In this document: piece by piece, positions 19,444 through 26,451 of the stretch
Numbering within the stretch: position 1 is the stretch's first letter
Layout of the letters: each line of letters opens with the position of its first letter
NCBI RefSeq assembly: GCF_000710345.2
Contig: NZ_JHEL01000015.1
Coordinates: 1,302,001-1,366,000, forward strand
Source: Curtobacterium sp. S6
Lineage (GTDB): Bacteria; Actinomycetota; Actinomycetes; Actinomycetales; Micrococcaceae
Reading direction: 5' to 3'
Length of the DNA: 64,000 nucleotides
Made by a program: the position numbers and the translations under genes
The notes under the pieces: generated by a model
The model's database searches: none
Seen by the model: the letters and a program-made list of their open reading frames with translations, nothing else
What the model was told of the DNA's origin: nothing

Positions 19444-19489
19444 ACCGCTGTAGCGGTCCTCGCCCGCGCGAGGACCGCTACAGCGTTTT
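19444..19489. terminator. Bidirectional terminator overlapping the stop codon of the next gene
   Basis: An 18-bp stem (CGCTGTAGCGGTCCTCGC with its complement at about 19469-19486) is followed by TTTT on the + strand. The TAG stop of the convergent minus-strand gene (19478-19480) lies inside the 3' arm, so the last codons of that gene are part of the hairpin. Confidence 0.8.
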
Positions 19490-20665
19490 CACGAGGATCG
19501 TCGCGATCACCACGGATCCCGCGCTCACGCTCGTGAACCCGCCGATCAACATGGGCGGCAGAAGCCTGTCCAGAACGACCCGTTGCAACTCGGGATCCTC
19601 CGAGGACGAGCGGGAGACTTCCCTGGTGATCAGATAGTCGGCGGGAAAGCCGAACATGGCGGTCAGCGCCACGGGCATCCCGAGGTTCAGATCCCATTTC
19701 AGGAGCTTGCTCGCGATGCCTCCTCCCACCATGATCCCGATCATGCCGACCACGAGGATGACCACCACCACGCCGATCGCGCTCACGATCGCCGACAGCG
19801 ACGCCTGCATCATCGGCACGGCCACGATCACGATGATCGCGACCATTCCGAGGGAAAATCCGTTGGCCTTCTCGAGCGACGCTTTGGGCAGGATCCCTAG
19901 CCACACGCACCCGATGCCCAAGGCGAGACCCCAGATGCTGTACGAGACACCCGTGAGTCCCTGGAGGTACATGGACAGCCCACCGCCGGCGACGACCATG
20001 AAGAGCAGGACCATCTGGCTTTCCTGCACGGCCTTGGGCAAGGTCACCAGTGTTTTGCGGTCCGCTTCGGCCTGAGCCTCCGGGGAAAGCTTGATCGCGC
20101 CGGTATCGGGGTCGTGGTCCACCGCGACGTCCCCGGAGTCGATCAGCGACTTCGCGTGTTTCTTCAAAAAGTAGGCCGTCAGGGGCATCGCGGGCAGGCT
20201 CTGAACCATCAGCACGAGGGTCGGAATCGTGGCGAGCGTCGTGAGCCCTGCGGTCGTCAGGCCTTCCGAGGTCAGCAGCGTCGAGACGATGCCGCCCACG
20301 AGCGGTCCCGTCCCCGCGACGGCGGTTCCGTAGCCGAAGGTGAGGCCGACGACCAGCAAGATCAGACCGGTCGCGCAGGCCATCCCGGCAACGGAGATGA
20401 CGATGGGCCTCCACTGTTGCTTGAGCGATGAAATGGGCAACAGGGTCCCCATGTGCACGAGGATCGCCGGCTGAAGCACGGCCCCGATGCCCAAGAACAG
20501 CGACGCTTCGGCGATATCGGCGGGGAAGACCCCGGTTTGGGTCAGCGTCGCCATCGCGATGATGGCAATAAGCAGAGAAGGGATTCTGGCTCGGGTGGCC
20601 GAGGAGACGAGTTCGCCAACGGCGACGCAGGCCAGAAGGACCACGGCCGCGTAGAGGGTATCCAT
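19478..20665 (-). CDS. Polytopic membrane protein, putative transporter
   Basis: About 395 residues with ten or more hydrophobic segments, two Gly-rich stretches (GTGPLVGGIVSTLLTSEGL and VGMIGIMVGGGIASKL) and a charged cytoplasmic loop near the middle (KLSPEAQAEADRKTLVTLPK). The plan resembles sodium/solute symporters of the GltS type, but I do not recognise a specific family or substrate. ATG 20665 is chosen as the first Met before the first hydrophobic segment; a GTG at 20728 would add 21 polar residues. It ends inside the purL terminator hairpin. An ATCAC/GTGAT inverted repeat upstream (about 20729-20746) could be an operator. Confidence 0.6.
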   Translation of the reverse strand: MDTLYAAVVLLACVAVGELVSSATRARIPSLLIAIIAMATLTQTGVFPADIAEASLFLGIGAVLQPAILVHMGTLLPISSLKQQWRPIVISVAGMACATGLILLVVGLTFGYGTAVAGTGPLVGGIVSTLLTSEGLTTAGLTTLATIPTLVLMVQSLPAMPLTAYFLKKHAKSLIDSGDVAVDHDPDTGAIKLSPEAQAEADRKTLVTLPKAVQESQMVLLFMVVAGGGLSMYLQGLTGVSYSIWGLALGIGCVWLGILPKASLEKANGFSLGMVAIIVIVAVPMMQASLSAIVSAIGVVVVILVVGMIGIMVGGGIASKLLKWDLNLGMPVALTAMFGFPADYLITREVSRSSSEDPELQRVVLDRLLPPMLIGGFTSVSAGSVVIATILVKTL

Positions 20666-20868
20666 GGGTATCCATTCGATCGCGGAGGTGGCCGAACCAC
20701 CGATGTCCACCCTGTAAGGGTAATCCACATCACTTTAGGGGGTGATGGGGATTACACAAACATTTCGTGCGGACGATTCCGCATGACATGGTCGACTCCG
20801 CTCTACCCCGCGCATCCGTCTCGCCACCGTAAGCTGGATTCAGCAGACCCATCACCCCAAGGAGACCG

Positions 20869-23346
20869 ATGCCGGCCCGGACCAAGGACGCGACGCCCCA
20901 GCTTTCGCGCGGTGACGACGCACAGCTCGCCCGCTCCGGTCTCAGCTCGGAAGAGGTCGCGGAGAGAACCGCACGCGGCCTGACGAATCACCAACCCAAC
21001 ACCACCTCGCGCAGCGTCTGGGCCATCGTCAGAACCCACCTGTTCACGCTCTTCAACCTGACCCTGGGCGCATGTGCGGCCGTCATCATCGTGCTGGGTC
21101 GTTGGCTCGATCTGCTGTTCTCCCTGGCGGCGCTGGCAAATATCATCATCGGATTCGTGCAGGAATTCTCCGCCAAGCGGCAGCTCGACAAGATCGCCCT
21201 GCTACGCCAGGACCCCGCAAGGGTCCTGCGGGACGGAGAGATCGCTCAGATCACGCTCGAGGACATCGTGCTGGACGACGTGCTGCTCCTCTCCCGCGGG
21301 GACCAGGTTCCCGCCGACGCCGTGGTCCTCACCGCCGACGGCCTGGACCTGGACGAATCCATGCTGACGGGCGAGAACGATCCGGTGGTCAAGCACCCGG
21401 GCGACAAGGTCTATTCCGCGGCCTCGGTCGTGGGCGGTTCGGGGCGTGTCCGTGTGACGGCCGTCGGCGAGCGCTCCCACGCCTCGAGGCTGGCCAAAGA
21501 GGCCCGCCAATTCGCCCCCATCAACTCCGAATTGCGCGCGGCCACCGAGCGCGTGGTCAAGTGGATCTCGATCGCCCTGATCCCGATCATCGCGATCGTC
21601 CTGAACGGGCAAATGCAAGCCGTTGGCGGGTGGCACCGGGCCTTCGAGACCGGGGCCTGGCGGGACTCCCTCGTGGTGGCCGTTTCCTCGGTCGCCTCGA
21701 TGGTTCCGCAGGGCCTCGCGCTGATGACCACCATTTCCTTTGCCGTGGCGGCCGTCAAGCTCGCGAGGGACGAGGTGCTGATCCAAGAACAGCCGGCGGT
21801 CGAGGTTCTCGCCCGCGTGGACACCGTATGCTTCGACAAAACCGGGACCCTCACCGAAGGCGGCGTCACCTTCCACGAGGTTCACCCCCTCGAGGGCGAT
21901 GCCCCCTTCGGCGACGCCGCCCGCGGGGCCCTCGCCTATTTCGGCCACGACCCTCACGCGAATCCCACGGCCGCGGCCCTCGCACCGGCGTTCGAGTCCG
22001 TCCCGGCGGACGCACCCACCGGGACCCTCGCATTCTCTTCCGCGAATCGATTCTCCGGCATCGAATTTGCCGACTCGGGCGCGTGGATTCTCGGGGCGCC
22101 CGAGGTCCTGCTCCCTGGAGGCGCAATGCTCGACCGCGCATCGGAACTCGCCGGCCAGGGGCTGCGCACCATGGTCCTGGCATCCGCGGCGTCGCTCGTC
22201 AGAGACGACGACTCGCGACCGGTCCAGAAGCTCCCCGAGCGGTGCATTCCCGTCGCCCTGCTGACCTTCCGGGAGCAGGTTCGCTCCGACGCCGCCGAGA
22301 CGCTCGCCTATTTCGTCGAGCAGGGAATCGACCTCAAGGTATTCTCCGGCGACAACCCCGCCACGGTCGCCGCGGCGGCCAGGCAGGCCGGGATGGAGGT
22401 GGCCGGTCACGCCGTCGATGCGTCCGCGCTTCCAGACGAAGGGGACGAACTGACCGAGGCGGCCCTCACGCACCACGTCTTCGGCAGGGTCTCGCCCTAC
22501 CAGAAGAAAAACATGGTCTTGGGGCTGCAGGCGCGCGGCCGCGTGGTCGCCATGACCGGTGACGGCATCAACGATGCCCTGGCCCTCAAACACGCGGACC
22601 TCGGCATCGCGATGGGCAACGCCGCCCCCGCGACCAAGGCCGTGTCCCGGCTCGTCTTGCTCGACGGAAAGTTCTCGCGACTCCCCTCCGTGCTGGCGGA
22701 GGGCCGCAAGATCATCGCCAATATCGAACGGGTCACCAACCTGTTCCTGACCAAGACGAGCTTCGCGATCATGATGGGGCTCGTCCTCGGCCTGTTGGCC
22801 TGGACCTTCCCGTTCCTCCCCCGCCAATATTCGACCGCCGACCTGCTGATCATCGGCGGTCCCTCATTCGTGCTGACCATGTTGCCCAATAATCGGCGTT
22901 ACGTGGGTGGCTTCCTGCGGCGGGCCCTGCACTTCGCGGCGCCGAGCGCCGTCGCGGTGACCCTCTGCATCGTCGGGATCAATTTCTACGCAAAATTCCT
23001 CGATCCGACCGGACAACCGCCCACCGAAGAGGTCCAGACGGCCAACTTCATCGTGTTGGTCCTCGTGGGCCTCTGGATACTCTGCGTGGGCTCGCGACCG
23101 CTCTCGGCGGCACGGTGGGGCCTGCTGATCGCGATGTACGTGGCCCTGGTCCTGGTCCTGCTGATTCCGATCTCGCTCGCCTACCACCAGTTCACGCTTC
23201 CCGGACCGCACCTGTTGATCGCCGCCCTGGTCCTGGCGGTGATCGGCAGCGGACTCATCGAAATCAATTTCTGGGTTCACCGGAGGTGGATGCGGCGCCA
23301 CCAGCCGGAGGCGTTCCGCGCCGGCGTGGCTTCCGGAGAGGTCTAA
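20869..23346 (+). CDS. Cation-translocating P-type ATPase, CtpE-like
   Basis: An 825-residue membrane pump. The actuator domain has ESMLTGEND, the phosphorylation site is DKTGTLTEG (Asp323) and the hinge is MTGDGINDALALK. Overall layout and length match the CtpE group of actinobacteria, reported to take up calcium. In the ion-binding helix M4 the motif is VPQGL (Gln281), where many relatives have PEGL. There is no heavy-metal-binding domain at the N terminus, which argues against copper or zinc efflux. The gene appears monocistronic and starts 134 bases from its predecessor. Ion specificity is inferred. Confidence 0.85.
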   Translation: MPARTKDATPQLSRGDDAQLARSGLSSEEVAERTARGLTNHQPNTTSRSVWAIVRTHLFTLFNLTLGACAAVIIVLGRWLDLLFSLAALANIIIGFVQEFSAKRQLDKIALLRQDPARVLRDGEIAQITLEDIVLDDVLLLSRGDQVPADAVVLTADGLDLDESMLTGENDPVVKHPGDKVYSAASVVGGSGRVRVTAVGERSHASRLAKEARQFAPINSELRAATERVVKWISIALIPIIAIVLNGQMQAVGGWHRAFETGAWRDSLVVAVSSVASMVPQGLALMTTISFAVAAVKLARDEVLIQEQPAVEVLARVDTVCFDKTGTLTEGGVTFHEVHPLEGDAPFGDAARGALAYFGHDPHANPTAAALAPAFESVPADAPTGTLAFSSANRFSGIEFADSGAWILGAPEVLLPGGAMLDRASELAGQGLRTMVLASAASLVRDDDSRPVQKLPERCIPVALLTFREQVRSDAAETLAYFVEQGIDLKVFSGDNPATVAAAARQAGMEVAGHAVDASALPDEGDELTEAALTHHVFGRVSPYQKKNMVLGLQARGRVVAMTGDGINDALALKHADLGIAMGNAAPATKAVSRLVLLDGKFSRLPSVLAEGRKIIANIERVTNLFLTKTSFAIMMGLVLGLLAWTFPFLPRQYSTADLLIIGGPSFVLTMLPNNRRYVGGFLRRALHFAAPSAVAVTLCIVGINFYAKFLDPTGQPPTEEVQTANFIVLVLVGLWILCVGSRPLSAARWGLLIAMYVALVLVLLIPISLAYHQFTLPGPHLLIAALVLAVIGSGLIEINFWVHRRWMRRHQPEAFRAGVASGEV

Positions 23347-23355
23347 TGCCCCCGC

Positions 23356-23419
23356 AGGTTATAACAAACAACCCGCGCGTAGACCCCAGTCTGACTGGGA
23401 ACGTTGCATAGGTTATAAC
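23356..23419. promoter_or_regulatory. Pair of AGGTTATAAC sites around a dyad
   Basis: AGGTTATAAC occurs at 23356-23365 and again at 23410-23419. Each contains the palindrome GTTATAAC and they are 54 bp apart, about five helical turns. Between them is CCCAGT-CTG-ACTGGG (23385-23399). The downstream site falls in the spacer of the predicted promoter of the PTS gene, as expected for a repressor operator pair. Confidence 0.45.
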
Positions 23420-23432
23420 GTGCAGGTAGTAT
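23404..23432 (+). promoter_or_regulatory. Promoter of the beta-glucoside PTS gene
   Basis: TTGCAT (23404-23409) and TAGTAT (23427-23432) are separated by 17 bases. Transcription would begin near 23439, giving a leader that contains the antiterminator site. Confidence 0.6.
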
Positions 23433-23465
23433 TCTCAGCGGTTCGGCGAGTCCGCCGCACCATCA

Positions 23466-23496
23466 GGGTTGTTACTGACACAGCAGGCAAGACCTG
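23466..23496 (+). promoter_or_regulatory. Ribonucleic antiterminator (RAT) for a BglG/LicT-type protein
   Basis: The segment containing GGTTGTTACTG and CAGCAGGCAAGACCTG matches the RAT consensus of the bgl/sac/lic systems. Its 3' end overlaps the 5' arm of a terminator, so binding of an antiterminator protein would block termination. No antiterminator gene lies in the window. Confidence 0.85.
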
Positions 23497-23627
23497 AGTC
23501 GCGTCACCGGCATGTCCGGTGGCTTCACAGCGCATCCCGGTACGGCGCCGCCGCCCGGTCACGGCGCCGGTAGTCCCTCGTTGACGAGGCAACTCCCGAG
23601 GAAGCATCGCGACTCGGGTCTTTTTTT
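23489..23627 (+). terminator. Leader terminator controlled by the RAT
   Basis: Bases 23489-23503 (AAGACCTGAGTCGCG) pair with 23608-23622 over 15 positions, with one G-U pair, and a T run follows to 23627. The roughly 100-base loop contains smaller hairpins. The arm starts inside the RAT, the classical mutually exclusive design. Confidence 0.8.
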
Positions 23628-23676
23628 GTGTCCCGAGCCCGGCCCGCGGGCCGGTTCATGCATCTGAGGAGTCACC

Positions 23677-25821
23677 GTGGATTATCAGAAGACGGCGCGA
23701 TCCGTCCTAGAGGGACTGGGTGGTGCGGAGAACGTCTCGTACTTCACCCACTGCGCAACGCGCCTCCGGGTCACGATCGACGACAAGTCCAAGATCGACA
23801 AACCGTTGATCGAGAAGACCGACGGCGTCCTGTCGGTCATCGAACAGTCCGGCCAAACCCAGGTCGTCATCGGCAATGAGGTGGCCAACGTCTACGAGGA
23901 GATGGCCAAGCTCCCCGGGATGGACAAGGAGGTCGGCGAGTCGCGCTCTTCCGGGTCCGGCGAGGCCAAGGGCTCCAAGGGCGGCCTCATCACGCGGATG
24001 TTCGACGTCCTCTCCGACTCCTTCCGCCCGGTCCTGTGGGCCCTGCTCGGCTCCTCGATGATCCTGACGCTGATCGTGCTGCTCCAGCAGCTGGGGGTCT
24101 TCGGTCAGTACACGAACTTCGCCGGCCAGGTCGTCAACGTCGACCTCGTCAACGGGCCCAAGGTCGGCGACGACGCCGCCAACACGGCCATGCTCAACGA
24201 CTGGCGCGCTCAATTCCCGTTCTGGTTCATTCTCCTCGGGGCCGCGCTGTCCGTCCTGAACTTCATGCCGATCTTCATCGGCGCCACCGCGGCCAAGCGG
24301 CTCGGCGCCAACATGTGGGTCGGCGCCGCGATCCCCGCGGCCCTCATGACCGACGCCTTCCGGGGCCTGGCCACCATGGCCGACGGGGCCGACCACATCA
24401 CCCTGTTCCACATCGGCGGCTGGGGCGTACCTCTGTACCTGTTCAACTACACCGGACAGGTGTTCCCGCCGCTCTTCGCGGTCGCGGTGCTCGCTCCGTT
24501 GGAGCGGCTCCTGAAGAAGATCATCCCGAACATGCTGCACATGGTCTTCGTGCCCATGATCTCGATCCTCATCATGGTGCCCCTGACCGCGATGGTCATC
24601 GGCCCGATCGGGGTCAACCTTGGTCTGGGGATCTCCAACATCTTCCAGTGGCTCAACGACATCAACCCCGCGATCGTCGGCGTGGTCGTCGCGGGCGCCT
24701 ACCTCTTCATGGTTCCGCTGGGCCTGCACTGGCCGCTGAACGCCGTGATGATCTCCAACCTGTCGACCCTCGGCTACGACTTCATCCAGTCGCCGATGGC
24801 GGCCTACAACTTCGCCGTCTTCGGCGTCGTGACGGGTGTGGCCATCCGCGCCACCAGGGATAAGGAACTGCGTCAGGTCGCCACCGGCGCCGCCATATCG
24901 GGGCTGTTGGGCGGCATCTCCGAACCATCGCTCTACGGCGTGATTCTCCGGTACAAGCGGGTCTTTCCGATCATTCTGATTCCGGCCATGATTGCCGGCG
25001 GTTTGATCTCGTCCCTCGGCGTCAAGTCCTACGCTTTCGCGTTTACCTCGCTCCTGTCCATCCCCGCGATGCAGCCCATCCCCCTGTTTGCGATCGGCCT
25101 GGCCGTCGCCTTCTTCGGTGGTCTGGCCGGCGTGATGATCTTCGGCTTCCGCTCGAAGGCCCAGCGCGAGGCTGACCTGGTCAAGCAGACGGTGGCCCCC
25201 GACGAGGTGCCGACCGAGGACAAGACCCAGGCGCGTACCGCGACGGCCGGGGCAACCACCTCCGACACCGCGACGTCCGATGCGGGAAGCCATGCCGCCG
25301 GCGGCGGTGCCGCGGTGGCCACCGCGGCACCGAAGCAGGCACAGGCGGCCCCCGCGCCCGGAACCGAACTGACCGTGGGACTACCGCTGGAGGGAACCGT
25401 GGTTCCGCTCTCCGAGGTGCCGGATCCGATCTTCGCGGGTGGCAAGCTGGGCGACGGCATCGCGGTTCGTCCGACCGCTCAGACGGTGGTCGCTCCCGCA
25501 TCCGGCACGATCATCGCGACCCCCGCCTCGCACCACGCCGTCGGAATTCGCTTGGACACCGGCGTCGAGTTGCTGATTCACGTCGGCATCGACACGGTTA
25601 ACCTCAACGGACGCGGATTCGCTTCGGAGGTTTCCAAGGGCGACCGCGTCGAGGCAGGCCAGAAGCTGCTGACCTTCGATCGCGCGGTGATCGACGAGGC
25701 CGGATTCGATGCGATCACCCCGGTGCTGGTCACCAACACTCGCAAGTATGAGTCGGTCACGGGCACGGGTTCCGGCTCGCTGAGCCTCGGTGACCCGGTG
25801 ATCACCATCGTCACCCGATAG
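23677..25821 (+). CDS. bglF: PTS beta-glucoside-type transporter, EIIBCA
   Basis: A sugar permease that phosphorylates its substrate during import, taking phosphate from HPr. The 714 residues run EIIB (Cys26 in THCATRLR), EIIC (about residues 105-495, hydrophobic) and, after an Ala/Thr-rich linker, EIIA (His635 in LLIHVGIDTV). The B-C-A order and the antitermination leader are both typical of beta-glucoside permeases (BglF/BglP) rather than the glucose or N-acetylglucosamine type. Aryl- or other beta-glucosides are the likely substrates, by inference. GTG 23677 has a GAGGAG site five bases upstream. No phospho-beta-glucosidase gene is adjacent. Confidence 0.88.
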   Translation: MDYQKTARSVLEGLGGAENVSYFTHCATRLRVTIDDKSKIDKPLIEKTDGVLSVIEQSGQTQVVIGNEVANVYEEMAKLPGMDKEVGESRSSGSGEAKGSKGGLITRMFDVLSDSFRPVLWALLGSSMILTLIVLLQQLGVFGQYTNFAGQVVNVDLVNGPKVGDDAANTAMLNDWRAQFPFWFILLGAALSVLNFMPIFIGATAAKRLGANMWVGAAIPAALMTDAFRGLATMADGADHITLFHIGGWGVPLYLFNYTGQVFPPLFAVAVLAPLERLLKKIIPNMLHMVFVPMISILIMVPLTAMVIGPIGVNLGLGISNIFQWLNDINPAIVGVVVAGAYLFMVPLGLHWPLNAVMISNLSTLGYDFIQSPMAAYNFAVFGVVTGVAIRATRDKELRQVATGAAISGLLGGISEPSLYGVILRYKRVFPIILIPAMIAGGLISSLGVKSYAFAFTSLLSIPAMQPIPLFAIGLAVAFFGGLAGVMIFGFRSKAQREADLVKQTVAPDEVPTEDKTQARTATAGATTSDTATSDAGSHAAGGGAAVATAAPKQAQAAPAPGTELTVGLPLEGTVVPLSEVPDPIFAGGKLGDGIAVRPTAQTVVAPASGTIIATPASHHAVGIRLDTGVELLIHVGIDTVNLNGRGFASEVSKGDRVEAGQKLLTFDRAVIDEAGFDAITPVLVTNTRKYESVTGTGSGSLSLGDPVITIVTR

Positions 25822-25830
25822 GTCTTCACC

Positions 25831-25880
25831 AACGACGACGGCCCGGCGCCTCCTTGAGGAGGTGCCGGGCCGTCGTCGTT
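25831..25880. terminator. Bidirectional terminator between PTS and thioesterase genes
   Basis: A stem of more than 20 bp (25831-25853 with 25858-25880, one bulged or mismatched position) with a 4-base loop between convergent genes. Confidence 0.85.
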
Positions 25881-25892
25881 GCGTGTCACGGC

Positions 25893-26360
25893 TCAGGCGT
25901 CGGGGTCCTGTTCCGCGTTTTCTGCCAGCAGTCGTCGCTGGTCGGCCGAAACGCGCACAATGCGCCCTTCCGGAGCGTTGAAGAAAGCCAAAACCGTGGA
26001 AGCATCCACGCACCGCTGGCCGGTTTCCCCATCCAGGATCCGGTACTGGATCGAGATGCTCGCGGCGGTGACCTTGTCCACCCAGACCTGCACCGTGGCC
26101 GGGGTCCGGCGGTACGGCAAGGGGGCACGGTATTTGATGTGGTTCTCCGCGATGAGCGCCTGCGTTCCCTCGGGCAGTGCCGTGAACAACGGGATCGGGG
26201 CCTCGGCGCCTTCGGCACCGGGTGCCGCGGGCGGAGGCCCGAAGACGGCGATGCGCGCCTCTTCCATGATCCGCGCGATCTGGACGTTGTTGACGTGATG
26301 ATACGCATCCATGTCCCCCCAGCGCAGGGGAACGTCGATGGTGATGACTCGAGAACTCAT
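25893..26360 (-). CDS. Acyl-CoA thioesterase, 4-hydroxybenzoyl-CoA/FadM type
   Basis: A 155-residue hotdog-fold thioesterase. The N-terminal RWGDMDAYHHVNN holds the catalytic Asp and the His/Asn of the family, and IKYRAPLPY follows in the central strand. An Ala/Pro/Glu-rich insert (around residues 40-55) is not typical of short family members. It hydrolyses acyl-CoA, probably short or medium chain, in the cytoplasm. It stands alone between the PTS terminator and the lysozyme gene. Confidence 0.85.
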   Translation of the reverse strand: MSSRVITIDVPLRWGDMDAYHHVNNVQIARIMEEARIAVFGPPPAAPGAEGAEAPIPLFTALPEGTQALIAENHIKYRAPLPYRRTPATVQVWVDKVTAASISIQYRILDGETGQRCVDASTVLAFFNAPEGRIVRVSADQRRLLAENAEQDPDA

Positions 26361-26451
26361 ACACCCAGCCTAGTCACGCCGGGATAGAACGCGGGGCGCC
26401 CGGCACCGCGGCACCGCGGCACCGAACGCCCCATACCGCCTCTGCGTACGG

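Noticed and set aside
23677-25821. Identification as glucose PTS gene ptsG
   Set aside because: Glucose-family permeases have C-B-A order. This protein is B-C-A and has a bgl-type antitermination leader.
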